Part shown: one piece after another, positions 34,269-45,730 of the stretch
Numbering within the stretch: the stretch's first letter is position 1
How the letters are laid out: each line of letters starts with the position of its first letter
Source of the DNA: Marsupella aquatica
Taxonomy: Eukaryota > Marchantiophyta
Direction: 5' to 3'
Assembly (NCBI GenBank): GCA_973895155.1
Contig: OZ316895.1
Span: forward strand, 868,001-932,000
DNA: 64,000 nt
Translations under genes and position numbers: made by a program
The notes under the pieces: model-generated
Seen by the model: the letters and a program-made list of their open reading frames with translations, nothing else
The model's database searches: none
Told to the model about the DNA's origin: nothing

Positions 34269-35700
34269 ACTTTGCTTTCTCCAGATTGAGCCAGGTCTCA
34301 GCCCTCAAGGCTGTATCCTCTCCACTCCTGCATCCAATCTGTATGCCCCAATAATGCACAATCCGTACACTCGTGTAATCTTCGGCTCAATCTGCCAATA
34401 TCATTTCCGCCAAAAGTCCCTGCTCAATTCACTCCACCCTTCGATCACTACCACCACTCCACCTTCTACTGTCGCTGCTTACTTGCAATGCACCGTCTCC
34501 CGGTATGTTCATCTTAGACTCGAGTAGCTGCCAACTCGTATGCCCCGTAATCTCGCACCACATAAGGCTTCGCTGAGATACACAAAAATCAGACAAGTCG
34601 AGAAAAACAGGTCCAACTCCGCTGACATGGTACGAATCCCAACTATACACCAAATCTTCGGCCTCTGTCTTTGAGTACTAAATCGCTCAAAGAAAGGAAC
34701 GACTACAGAGTTCCATTCACGACACACTTCTCCAAAACTCTACCTGCTGAGATCTCTCCTAAACTCTCAGAATTCGAAATACCGTCTACACTTAAAACTA
34801 GTATGAACTTGAGTGGAGGCCTAATCCTGGGCCACGCGCTGGCCACGCGCTACCTCTACAAACCGCTGAAGTTACAGAAAGCAACAACCGAACCGATCCC
34901 CGGCGTATACTCCCTATCGATGATCCCAGTCCGATCCTCTGTGAGCTGCCTGCGACCAGAACAGCATTACGACAGAGCACTCAAGTGGTGCTCTGTCTCT
35001 CATAGAATCAGAGAGACCAAGAGAACTCAACACAGCGCTCAATCTACGCGTACCAGTCAATGTACTAGGCGAGCTTCCTCTGCCTGTCGAAGATGTAGAC
35101 GAGTCACAATCAGCTTGGAACCTACAGTATTAGCCTGTACAATCCTCCCAGCTTCCTCGTAGTATTTATCCCCATTCGACTAGGCTCTCGATCACTCTAC
35201 TCTATCATCCTCGTTCCTCTGACCTCAGCTGGAACGGCTATTCCGCAGCTCCCCCACAGTCCATTCCTTCTCTTCCGCAGATATAAATTCGTTCTCCTCT
35301 CAAAAAACCCGGCTCCGGTTTGTGGCCAGTCCAGATCAGTGATGGCCGACTCCCTTCCCTCCGCCTCAACCGCACCGCAACCTACGCTACTTGTGCGTGT
35401 TGTGTCTTTCTCTCTCTCTCGGTGCAATTGCACCATAGCCAGCATTGTCGAGCTTTGCTTTCCAGCGGTCCCTCTCATCGCGCTCTCTTCTGTCTCTTCC
35501 CCTGCCTTCAGTCCCGCGACCAGTGGCAAGCCTGCAATAAATGGGCCATATCCAACGGTTTGTTCGAAAACCCTGCCAAAAGTAAAATGTAAACCCGGTG
35601 GTTTCTTACGAGATCCGATTGCTGGGAAAAACTGTTTCATTCACCGTATCGGAGAAACTCGCGGGTCCAGAGAGTAACAGAGTACAATCTCTTGCATGCC
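34269..35700 (-). promoter_or_regulatory. Presumed 5' leader and promoter region of the APRR2-like gene
   Basis: The stretch upstream of the APRR2-like ATG is GA-rich on the minus strand (CT-rich on plus, for example CTTTCTCTCTCTCTCGG at 35405-35421), as is common in plant leaders. No TATA box can be fixed and 5' untranslated introns cannot be excluded. Plus-strand ORFs of 142 and 163 codons here match nothing and are probably chance. Confidence 0.4.
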
Positions 35701-37592
35701 ATGGAAACCCCCCCCTAATGCTCCACCATAAATCTGGCGGTGCAGGGGTAGTTGACGCCCCGCCAAGAGAAGCGCCACTCCCCGCAACGGGTGGCCCGCC
35801 CAGTTGCCACCCTCCCCCATCTCGAAAGGTTTCCGAGTGGCCGACGTCCAATAATATTTTCAGAACAAAAGTAGAGTGCTGTCCAGATTGCCAGACAGAC
35901 CCCACTCCTACTTCCCCCAAGTTGGCGGCACCCGTGCTGTACTTCAAGAGTTCAAGGGCCATCCTTCGAGACTCTAGTGGCCAGCTGATCCTCCTCGTCC
36001 TTCCTTGTGGGATCCGACAAGCTCGTGGGTAACGCAGTATAATTATAAATATCTACCCCAGAGGGCATTTGTTTTTTAAAGATATCCTTTCAAAGATGCT
36101 CCAGACGGGCTGTCGATATTTGGGATCGGCGGTGCATGTTGAACTGGCAATGAACGACACTCGTCATCTATTTATTACCAAAAGGAACAGCCTGTGTCAA
36201 CAAGGCATTGCCACCGTCACTGCCGCGGTGAAAATGACAGAATCCTTCCAAGGCCCTGGGTGTTCCCTGGTCCAGCAGCTGTCCTCCTAACCCTGGTTAG
36301 TTATGTCGCAACTCCAGATCCACCCCCTTCGCCAGACACGGAGTTCTTCACTACTCTCGTAGTGTACTCTGATGGGCCCGCCCAGGTCGTTTCCGGTAGT
36401 CCTTATACGTAGTCCAGTACCCTGGTCGATAGAACGGCCTGCGAGCGGGCGGCCGCGGCGAATGGAGGGCGTATGCAAAAATGGGCACACTTGGTACACT
36501 ACTTCTGATGTGAAGGAATGCGGGTTACCAATGTGGACCTCCGGCGGCAGTAACTAATAATGTCGTGCAACTGCGATTGGTACAGTCACTCCGTGGTTAC
36601 GACTGTTCCTGCTCACAGAATTTGTCGCTGAAAGTGGATTGGCTATGGCGAGGTCTACTCGACTACTGTCTACTCGACTACTGTCTACTCGGACTGTGGT
36701 GGACGTCAGTACTGTAGATGTAGATGGCAGGCAACAGTCCAATCAAACGAGGGCCATTCGAAAAGACTCCTATATTAAACGACTTCTCAGAGAAATCGAC
36801 GGTCGCGTCGGAGCCAATCGGTCGAAAGGCTTTTAGAACAGTTGGGGTCCACGATTTGTTTTTATTATTGGCAGCGAAAAATGAAGGGAAACCGCAAGGT
36901 CCAGAACTTTTCACCTTGGATTTCATCTTTGCGTGAGCGAGAAGGGGCGTCGAGAAAACGGTGGCAAGTACCTGCAGTAGATTGCACATTTGCACTAGGG
37001 TAGTGGTGGTGTCGCTCGCATTTGGAAGGATGCCAAGTCGCCGCGAAGATCCGGCCACTGCTTCGGTCTCACTTACGCTGACACGTTTCACTTCCTATGC
37101 TTTTTATTTTCCAGGAAAGCGTGATTTAGAGGACCCTTTTTGAACAACCACCTGAGGGAAACAAGAATACAATAATATGACTTATTGGGGGGTGCTCAAA
37201 ATTTGGGCCGGGTCATTCAATTGCGGATTAGACTCATAAGCCTATATGGCAGAAGCCCGGCTGATGTAATGGGCTTTAAAAAAATAAAATATCAATACAC
37301 GTGGCGGGGTGAGAGAGGTGCTCATATCGCTGGTGTGCGGTGCTATGCTTTCCTAAAAAAACACAATGGGCAACCTTTGGGCCCAAATGGTAAGCGGGAG
37401 CATTAAAATCCCTCAACCACTCTAAGTAGACCTGGGGGGGGTCCTACCCCACAATGTTAAGGCCAAGTCTGCCCAAATTTATCTTGGACAGCATGGAAAC
37501 AATCCCGACCCAGCCCACATTTGAGACCCCTATTACTTTTTTTCTTTTTGAAATGGGGAAGGAAATTTTATTACAATCTGGCAGGTGAAACT
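35701..37592. other. Intergenic stretch
   Basis: No recognisable gene; ORFs up to about 140 codons on both strands overlap each other and have no known domain. A 15-bp tandem (CTCGACTACTGTCTA) repeats at about 36657-36690. Confidence 0.45.
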
Positions 37593-37724
37593 CTTTTCTT
37601 TTAATTTTTTTTCAAATAAATCTATGAAACCCCATAGAAAGGGATCAGTCAGTCACAATTTTCGAACCCCAGACCTATGAGTTATTACTAAAGTGAACTA
37701 CCACATAACCCTACCTCAGGGAAC
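37593..37724 (-). mobile_element. SINE-like retroposon, copy 1 (old)
   Basis: On the minus strand: tRNA-like head with GTGGTAGTTCACTTTAGTA (A-box position) and GGGGTTCGAAAATTG (B-box position), then GACTGACTGATCCCTTT, GGGGTTTCATAGATTT and an A-rich tail. Matches copy 2 along its length. No clean target duplication found. Confidence 0.65.
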
Positions 37725-38351
37725 CCAATAGATACAACCTAATGATTCCATATTTACATTATTATACTCCCAAACAAACAGCGCTCTATAAACATTTTCA
37801 GAGTACTATTTGCTTCAGGTTGATTGTGCACTGTATGCTCTCTGATTGGTTGCCTCCCCAGGTCATTCTCAATCACTGTGTATTCTTGATATACATGTCT
37901 ACCTTCACATGCCATAACTCTACCTGTACTGTTGTCTACTCACTATCTGTATGGGAACTTCTTGATGGAACTCAACTCATGTGTATGTCATCATCAGCCT
38001 CATTAATAAATTCTGATATCTCCACAACAGTCTTCCATCTTTGATTGCTAGCGTCCCATATGTCTGCAATTTCTGATTATGCTCTATCTGATCACCATCG
38101 CTACAATTACGCCGTCTATTCGTTACAGTTCACTGTTATAATTGGATCTCCCAAGATGCCACAACCCCTTAGCTCTTCTCTACATACTAGCCTGATAAAA
38201 AAAATTATAAATAAAAATAAATAAAAATAAAAATAAAAAACATACTAGCCTGATCATCCGTTTCTTTGAACCTGAGTAGAGGCCAAGACCAAAAAAAAAA
38301 TTATGCTATCTCCCAATTATATTTGCCTTACCCCCATTTTTTGTTCACCCT
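37725..38351. other. Intergenic stretch with A-rich simple repeat
   Basis: AT-rich, with an (AAAAT)n-like tract at about 38197-38240. No gene seen. Confidence 0.5.
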
Positions 38352-38367
38352 CACTTTGTCCTTATTT

Positions 38368-38495
38368 TTTTTCTTTTTTTCTTTAAAGTGAAATCTGTGA
38401 ACCCCACAAAAGGGATCAGTCAGTCACAACTTTTGAACCCAAGACCTATGAGTCACTACTCAAGTGAGCTACCATAAAGCCATGCCTCTTTAGGC
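38368..38495 (-). mobile_element. SINE-like retroposon, copy 2, with target duplication
   Basis: About 128 bp, minus strand. Head GGCATGGCTTTATGGTAGCT then CACTTGAGTAGTG (A-box-like TAGCTCACTTGAG), GGGTTCAAAAGTTG (B-box-like), body GACTGACTGATCCCTTT, then GGGGTTCACAGATTTCAC and an A-rich tail. It is flanked by a 16-bp direct repeat with one mismatch (plus-strand CACTTTGTCCTTATTT at 38352-38367 and CACTTTGTTCTTATTT at 38496-38511), as expected for LINE-driven retroposition. Confidence 0.82.
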
Positions 38496-38511
38496 CACTT
38501 TGTTCTTATTT

Positions 38512-39309
38512 GGAGTTACGAGAGCGGGTCTATAGGCTTCACTCTAGACCCTGGTTCTTGAAAGTAGCTTATAGTCACAATTTATTAGTAAGATGTTACT
38601 AATATTTAGGTGACTGATTTTTGAAAATGTCCAGGCGACTACTGTTAAGATATTTTAAAAGAAAAGATAACACACAACAAGGACATACTTTGAAGATATA
38701 CATTTGAGACAAATTTTCTACTCCAATCTTTATTTATTTGAAAGCAGCAAGAATGAATCTTATCAAACTATAGTGGGTGATTTCATTGCCCAAAGCGCAC
38801 GAACCAGTGAGAAGTGCAACACTGGGTCTGAGCAAAGTTCAAACAGTCGTGCTAGTCTTACTAATATTGAGAGGTGTCTGCAAAACATCCCTGGATCTAA
38901 GTGATATGTGTAGTAACCATTGGTATACCTTGGCTCTCTCCCTTTTCTACTATCATACTTTCAAACATCATGTTCATCCTTCCATGAAAAAAAGTTTTGG
39001 ATGGTAGACACCCTTGCCTGATTGACCATCACTCTTGAATGAGGATCCAGGTGTACATGTCTTAAAGTACTAGACCAAATCCTCATATTCGAAATGGACC
39101 ACTTGGCCAGAAATAAGCAGATAATGATATCAAGGTCTTTCTTGCTATCAATTTGGACTGCTATGCCTAACATCTTTTCTGACTGAACAAGATGTAACAT
39201 ATTGCCACAAAATAGACCTGAAGGGGAGTCACGCAACTTGATCCAATGATATTTATTGTCACCTCTGTGTACGAGACCTACTTGCCAGAGCTTTCTAAAA
39301 GTCTTGAAA
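38512..39309. other. Intergenic stretch
   Basis: No gene recognised. TATAGGCTTCACTCTAGA at 38532-38549 is one of three dispersed copies of a short motif (also 57431-57455 and 63851-63875). Confidence 0.5.
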
Positions 39310-39470
39310 CTTGTGTTGAGAAGGGTAACAGGTCTCAATTGTTGGTGAACTAGTATCGTCTGCCATTTGTGCTGAGAAAGGTAACAGGTCTCAATTGCTG
39401 GTAACTTAGCCTTGTCTGAATTTGTGTTGAGAATGGTAACAGGTCTCTATTGTTGGTGAACTAGTCTGTC
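39310..39470 (+). repeat. Tandem repeat, about 58-bp unit, three copies
   Basis: Units of the form GTGTTGAGAAGGGTAACAGG followed by TCTCAATTGTTGGTGAACTA, three in a row with small differences. No coding role visible. Confidence 0.8.
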
Positions 39471-39523
39471 TTATGAATTAGTACAATATTGCATGTCCGA
39501 AATCAACCTTTAAGACACCTATT

Positions 39524-39812
39524 CTCGGGGGGTTAACTAAGTGTATATTTTGGGGTACCACGTGCGATCTTAGTCAAATATAAATAGACCTATTTTATAA
39601 AGAAAATATTTTAAGAATATTCTCTATTTTCAATATTAATAATTTATTTTACTTTATAAAAAGTATATATTAGAGAATATTCTATAAACATGAGTTTATA
39701 ATACCTTCTTTTGCCTCCTACGCTTTTTAAAAATTTAGTTAATTTCTATCAAAAATATCTATTTTGGATCGCACGTGGTTCCTAAGATTTTTGATAGTCA
39801 ACCCCCCCCGAG
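39524..39812. mobile_element. MITE-like element, 289 bp, with TIRs and 8-bp target duplication
   Basis: Ends CTCGGGGGGTTAACTAA and TAGTCAACCCCCCCCGAG are inverted copies. Flanks CACCTATT (39516-39523) and CACCTATC (39813-39820) are a duplication with one mismatch. The interior is very AT-rich and non-coding. Partial relatives may lie at about 53255-53325 and 56830-57080. An 8-bp duplication suggests hAT-type mobilisation; the terminal sequence alone does not prove the superfamily. Confidence 0.75.
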
Positions 39813-40040
39813 CACCTATCTCAACAAACTGGTTAAAGATAACAATCTGAAGTAATGCTAAAGTCAAATTCCTGGTCAAATCACAAAAGACTGATCATAC
39901 TTAAAGCTGCTGCCCCTCTTGCATGTGGTTGCAACTTTGTTGGTTAGATCTTGAGTTTTTCTAGTCAGTTAAATCTTGCTTTTAGTCAAAACCTTCTTTG
40001 CAGTAATCTCTTGATTACTCTCTCTTTTGCTCACAGACTC

Positions 40041-40123
40041 GATTATTTCAATTATTTTGATTGCATCCAGCTATTATTTCGATTTCAAAATATGTGGATG
40101 CAATCGAAATAATCGAAGTAATC
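40041..40123 (+). other. Long hairpin, 29-bp arms
   Basis: Arm GATTATTTCAATTATTTTGA... at 40041-40069 pairs with 40095-40123 with three differences, two of which would be G:U pairs in plus-strand RNA. The loop is 25 bases. It could be a degenerate small element or a foldback transcript; nothing more is supported. Confidence 0.6.
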
Positions 40124-42089
40124 TAAACCCACTAGTATTAGTTCTCAATTTGACAGCTCTCCTGCTGTTACCTTCAGTATGTATTTGTGTGACACTACTG
40201 TATTACCGTGGTCTCTGGATTGCTATGCCTATGATTCTAGCCTTAAACAATTGAATGGACTTACCGCGTCTTCACCATCTTTCAGTCATTTTTGTTTTGC
40301 TCATTTTTGGGCAATCTTTGCCTGAGCTATTTTTCCTCACTTCCTATTGTAGATATTTCAAGCTAATTGATGTCGCTTGCTGGATATTCCCCCAATCTGA
40401 GCTTCAGGATAATTAGACTCAAGTCACAAAACTTGACTACCTTAACACTTAGTTCCGACGTCGCTGACTCCAACACCAAGCTCCATTATGGTTTAGGCCC
40501 AGAACGGCCATATGGGCAGGACTTAGCATGGGGAGACTTGTGGGAAATGAGGCGTGGCGCTAGCAAAGGCAAGGCGTTGAGCTGGTGGTGACACACACTA
40601 AGGACTTAGACTAAGCTAAGGGCTGGTTGGGTCAAGGGGAAAAGGCCAGGCTCAAGGTCGACCGTCCGGATCCCCGGACGGACTTTGAGTTCTGAGGGCT
40701 TGAGTGAGAGCTCCCCTTGGGACCAAGGCCAATTGAGTTTGGACGCTTGGGGCATGAGTTGTGGCCCGATCTGGGTTTGGCCGATCGGGGGTCGCGAGCG
40801 ACGATGGGATCTGAGGGCCTAGACATGAGCACTCGTTTGGCCCGATCACAACGGGCTAAGGCACTCCGCTTACGGACGCCTAACTAGAAAGTTATGGGCA
40901 TTGCCAGTTGGTGGCGCGCCTAGACATGTGGGTTGGGGTCTAGGTGGGGTGCCAAAAGTTGCGGACCAAAGTTGGTCCAGGGCTGGCACGACTCCAGAAA
41001 CATATATGAGGGGAGTGGTGTCTCCCTTGGGGCTAAGGGCAAGCCGAAGTTGTGAGCCGCGGCTGTTGCGACACTAAAGGAAAACACCAAACGGAAACGA
41101 CAATAACTTCCCATCGGGAAGTTCGTTGGAGGACTTCTTGGGTGAGTTGGAAAGCTCTCAAGGAGGGCTACATCCTCCTAAGCTCAGTTGGGTCTAGGGG
41201 TGCCATAGATTCTTGAGGTTTGTGGTGGTTATCTCGCTCGCTTGCCAAATCCTACCGAAACAACAGCCAAGCCGCATTCAATCTCTCAAGGGAGTTTGTG
41301 TTGCGGAGGCAAGGCCAAGCCCAAGGCCAAGTAGGCAAGGAGGTTGGGTTCCAAGGGCACCTGGCCCCTAGACCATCAGTGGGGCAAGAACCGGGAGTTG
41401 GTTGCTAGAGTTGGGGCCATTCTGGTCCCGGTCTTGGGACAAGCTACGCTATTTGGGCCATGAGCATGTCCTAGGGGCAGGGCGGTCAGTTGGTGATGGA
41501 TAGGTACAAGGGGGAACCCGGGCTGCACCCAAGGAAGGAGTTGTTCTACATGAACAGTGGGTGTCGATTATGGTTTCGGCTTATGGCATCGGGAGGACCT
41601 TTCACTCACCTACTTACCAATGTCTATTGGGCTTGAGTTAGGATGCTAGACTTGGGAGATCTAGATCATAAGGGTTTAACTTGAATGCTTGGTCGCTTGT
41701 GCAGGCAGTGAAGACAATTGAGTAGTCATGTTGGAGAGCAAGTGCGGCTTTGTATGGGAGGGGCCGCAAGCGGTGCAAGGGCACCAGGTTGCTTGCTTGA
41801 GGTATTCCATGGAGGTGTTCGGGCACCAGGGGCACTTAGGCGTGGGTGTTGGGATTGGTGAGGGCATTGGGTGGCTAGGTCCACCACTACTCGTCTCTCT
41901 CATTGCCTGGAATGGGAGATCTTCACTTTCTATCTAGCTATCTCCATCATTTTTATAGTATCCTCATGGCTCAACAAGGGTATTTCTTGATTGTCATTAT
42001 AGTCTAGCTTCCTCTCAACTTTGTGTCTCTCACTACAAAACCTAAGAACTTGATTTTGTTACAAATTTTCTTGCATTAATATTGTTAGT
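40124..42089. other. Intergenic stretch including a G-rich block
   Basis: From about 40480 to 41930 base composition shifts to high G on the plus strand (frequent TTGGG, GGGGC, CAAGGC words) between AT-rich neighbours. There is no domain and no LTR ends that I can define. It may be an unrecognised repeat or the remains of an LTR element. Confidence 0.45.
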
Positions 42090-42094
42090 AATGC

Positions 42095-42385
42095 TGTTGG
42101 GGATTACCCTATCCATTAACACCATGCACATGTAAAAACCATACAAAGTAATCGACATAACGAGTACGTGGTTCACCTCACGATTGAGGCTACGTCCACG
42201 GGAAATCAAGAGACCTTTATTTCTCTCTTGCTCCACTCTAACAATGAACTGAAGATCCATCAGGGGCAGGCATCAGCCCTGGTTATATACAGTATGCATC
42301 ACTGCTAACCTAAGCTAAGTCCTAACCTGAGTTATCCTAACTACGGTTAGTTCTAGAGTCACAAGACTAAGAGCAATACTCAACA
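42095..42385 (-). mobile_element. Solo copia LTR, 291 bp, target duplication AATGC
   Basis: Plus-strand TGTTGGGGATTACC to AATACTCAACA; on the minus strand it begins TGTTGAGTATTGCTC. Flanked by AATGC at 42090-42094 and 42386-42390. Shares GTGGACGTAGCCTC and the GGGCTGATGCC block with the LTR of element 1. No internal region, so it arose by recombination between two LTRs of a full element. Confidence 0.92.
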
Positions 42386-42390
42386 AATGC

Positions 42391-43426
42391 ATTATGCAGT
42401 GAAAAGTTTCTCATTTACAAGAGCTTTGCACAAGAAGGTAGTGTACTAACGCGTAAGACATTTAAATTTCCATTTCTGGACATTTCTCTTCACAGAACCT
42501 GAAAACTTTCAGCAAGAATCAACAGTCACGTGTGCCTGTGCATCCACATAGCCGGCTTGATCTTTTGCCTCCCCAGTAAGGTTAAAATTTGAGATTATTG
42601 CTACATCAAATATCATTATTATATCGGTTAGACTATTTAGGTGTGTAGTAAACTCCTCTCTAGCACCCACTGTGTGCCATAATGCCCAAAAAATGAGAGC
42701 TTAGGTTCAAATTTTGAGATGTTATTAATACCCATTGCTCAAGTAACAGGATCATAATACAATTATTTTAAAAAAAATTCTAAAATTTTGAACTCTGGAT
42801 CATAATGCAATTAAGGGCCTAAGACATTTTTATTTTAACTAAACTTAGTAAAAGTAAATTAGAATCTTCATAATGAGTTTATCCCAATCTTGAGTGTGCA
42901 TCTTCTCCAATATGGTCCTGAAATTAGAAGAGAAAATCACTAAGGGCAGTCAGAGCCAACTTGCATGGACGCCGCAGTCCTCAAGCTGTTGACCCTTAAT
43001 CCCAAGACTGCCAGAAAAACAAACAGATTGCAATTTGCATAGGATATGCTCCCTTGTTTCGTGTGAACCCTGCATCAGCATGTTTGTTTTATTCTCATTG
43101 CAAAGTATGGGACCTCAAGTGCGGGACAGTTTCTGGCCCTTGCCCTTGGTTACGTTGTCCATTTTGTATGTCATAAGCCCTACCTGACAAGGGGGTTTCT
43201 CCACAGAATTCTGAGTCAATATATGACTGCCATCTGTAAAAATTTGAGGGCCAGAAAACTAAGGGTCAAGAAAACTAAACCTCGAGAATGCGGCCATTTG
43301 CACTCAAAAAAATAGCTCTTCGTTGATATCATAAGCTGCCACAATCTGCTATGGCAGAGTTCACAACAGGTGTAGTGGCTTGTTGTTTTATATCTCATCC
43401 AAAGAAAAAGCGCATCCGAAATTATC
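42391..43426. other. Intergenic stretch
   Basis: AT-rich, no gene, RNA or bounded repeat recognised. Confidence 0.5.
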
Positions 43427-44010
43427 AATCAGAGAAAAACAAAGCGGGAAACAAAGTACATTGAAAGGAAAGAGAAAGAGTTCCTAAGAGGGCAAAACGT
43501 AACCAGAAAAAAGAAAAGCATAAACCTAAAAAAAAAGTACTAATAAAAAGAGAAAAATGTCAAGCACTACATGAGAGCAAACTTTATGACTAGTGTCTAC
43601 ATGAGAGCAAACTTTATGACTACCGTAGTATCTACATCCAAAGGTTGGGACCTACAAGGGCCCCAAAGTTTCCAGCCTTTGTCCATGTGTCAGCACAAGA
43701 CCTGCCATCAAGCCTGCCTTATGAGGGGCTCACACTATGGCAGCCTAAATGAATGAGATTATGACACCTTAAGGAAAGCGCCTATGACATGTGAGTTGGG
43801 CCTTACAATTCAATGGTGCAAGTCTTGGCTAGGAAATTAGATTTTACAGTCCTTTTAAACATGTAGTGTAGTTTGCTCTCATGTAGTGTTTGACACTTTT
43901 CTCGTTTTATTGGTCCTTTTTTTAGGTTTACACTAGCTTTTCTTTTTCTGGCTAGGTGTTTGTCCTCTTTGGAACTCTTTCATTTCATTGGACTTTGTTT
44001 TTCTCTGATT
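43427..44010. mobile_element. Inverted-repeat (foldback) element, 584 bp
   Basis: Left arm 43427-43590 (AATCAGAGAAAAACAAAG...) and right arm about 43858-44010 (...CTTTGTTTTTCTCTGATT) are inverted copies of about 150 bp, around a 265-bp unique centre. The left arm also contains a 30-bp tandem (CATGAGAGCAAACTTTATGA twice, 43570-43622). Single arms occur at 19349-19510 and 20234-20390. No ORF, so non-autonomous; target duplication not established. Confidence 0.8.
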
Positions 44011-44439
44011 TATAAATTCTGGTGCACTTTCCATTTTGAAACTAGTCGAGACAATGTAAAGAGCACAGATATCGAGTGATGGACAAGAATTTTTCCCCAA
44101 ATAGCATACACTGTCGTAAGTTGACACTTGTAAGAAACACATTTTGGTTACCACTGTTGAGTTTTACCAAACACCAACTCCTATCCAGTGATAGTGTCTA
44201 TATGATATTGAAAACGAATATTCACCTCTGAATCTTCTTCCATAACTCACACATGACTCTTGTCTTTCATACCAATTCTTGTGTATAATTGACTACTATT
44301 CGTCCCTAAATATAGCGCCATATAAAATAAGTAGGTAAGTACATCTAAACTATTGAAGACATATAAACCAATTCTCAAATTTGTTTTCATATTACCTTGT
44401 ATAATGATATAATGTAAAAGGAAATAATATTAAAGAAAA

Positions 44440-44760
44440 ATGCCCAAAATAACAGTTTATTGGTGTTTTGGCCTCGTATCAGTATTTTTTAAGTGCAAAT
44501 TTTAGCCAAATTCCACCTCCCCCCAAAACTTCCGCCACTTTTGGCTAATATTGGCTACATTTTTTTGACACCATTAGCCACTCTTCCACCAAATGATGGA
44601 CCCCATTAGCCAGAATTTAACGGTTCTCCTTAAATCTAGGGATATCTGACGGTCACAATTTAATTCAGTAAAATCTGACAGAATATTTCTAGAATCTCCT
44701 CCCTTAGAGAAGCAAACATTCGCCACACTGGCTAAAAATTAAAAAAAAACCTTGAAAAAT
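44440..44760 (+). repeat. AGCC-type dispersed repeat, copy 4
   Basis: GCCACTTTTGGCTAATATTG, CCCATTAGCCAGAATTTAAC, AAATCTAGGGATATCTGACG, CATTCGCCACACTGGC and an AAAACCTTGAAAA end, in the same order as copies 1-3. Confidence 0.7.
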
Positions 44761-45541
44761 ACACTGCCTCATAGACATTGTAGTTCTTGAAATGTATCTG
44801 CTACAGGAACACATCACAGTGTAACCGTCCAAGCATTCAAAAAATTGTTCTGGACGGAAGATTTCTCATTCAACTTTGGTGACTTGTTCCTTCCATTCAA
44901 CTGCCCATTGCACTGAAGGAGTCCCCAGCTGCGGAAAATAGATTCAAGCTGCCTATTTCTCTGCCTCCGCCTGCCTATCCTAGTCATCTGTTACTTTTGA
45001 GAGCTTTTGAGAAGGGATTTCAGCAGGCATCCCAAGTGGAGACAGCAGAGCATGAGACATGGAACAAGCACGAGTAAAAACAATGGACTGTTAGGCTGCC
45101 TTGTGCTCCTGCATTATGTGCATGGAACAAGATAAATCACCAGTGCTTCTCCTAAACCACCACTAGCCATGAGAAAAACCACCAAGTTTCACCATAAATA
45201 GTATTGTTTTCTGAATTTGTGAAGCAATTTGGAACAGGAGAGGAGAAGAATGAGAGGAAAATGAAAAAGGGAGAAGTCTTGGGCATTTCACTCTTTTGTA
45301 TGGCTAGTGACAGTGGACACTTCCCCTTTTATATGAGGAGAAGAATGAGAGGAAAATGAAAAAGAGGGAAGTGCCCACTTCCCCTTGTATATATGGCTAG
45401 TGACAGCTTAAAGTGTATTCATACTAGGGTGAAGGAAGGGAGTGGACTGTATGAAAATATTAGTGCCTTAATAGTAGTGAATGCACTACTGAGTGCGAGA
45501 GAGAATGCAATACAAAATTCAATGCTTGGAAATAGACTGTT
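44761..45541. other. Intergenic stretch with a tandem duplication
   Basis: A roughly 100-bp unit (GAGGAGAAGAATGAGAGGAA, then CACTTCCCCTT and ATGGCTAGTGACAG) is duplicated at about 45240-45415, each copy with a TATA-like stretch. No gene recognised. Confidence 0.55.
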
Positions 45542-45550
45542 GTATGCAAT

Positions 45551-45730
45551 CAAGAAAAGACTTAACAGGACCCTCTAAATTTACTGGACTTAATAGGACC
45601 CCTGTGTGATAAAAGGACTTAATAGGACCCTGTGACTACCTATTTTGCTCAGATCTTGATGGCATTTTATTCACAAGGGTCTGGTTAAGTTGATTCAAGT
45701 TGCCAGAAGGGTCCTGTTAAGTCTTTCTTG
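45551..45730. mobile_element. MITE, 180 bp, perfect 9-bp target duplication
   Basis: Terminal inverted repeats of about 23 bp begin CAAGAAAAGACTTAACAGG and end CCTGTTAAGTCTTTCTTG. Flanked by GTATGCAAT at 45542-45550 and again at 45731-45739. Inside, GGACTTAATAGGACCC is repeated twice. No ORF. A 9-bp duplication fits Mutator-like transposases. Confidence 0.9.

Noticed and set aside
34099-36032. Plus-strand ORFs of 142, 163 and 144 codons upstream of the APRR2-like gene
   Set aside because: Overlapping frames on both strands, Ser/Pro/Thr-rich as expected from CT-rich leader DNA, no domains.
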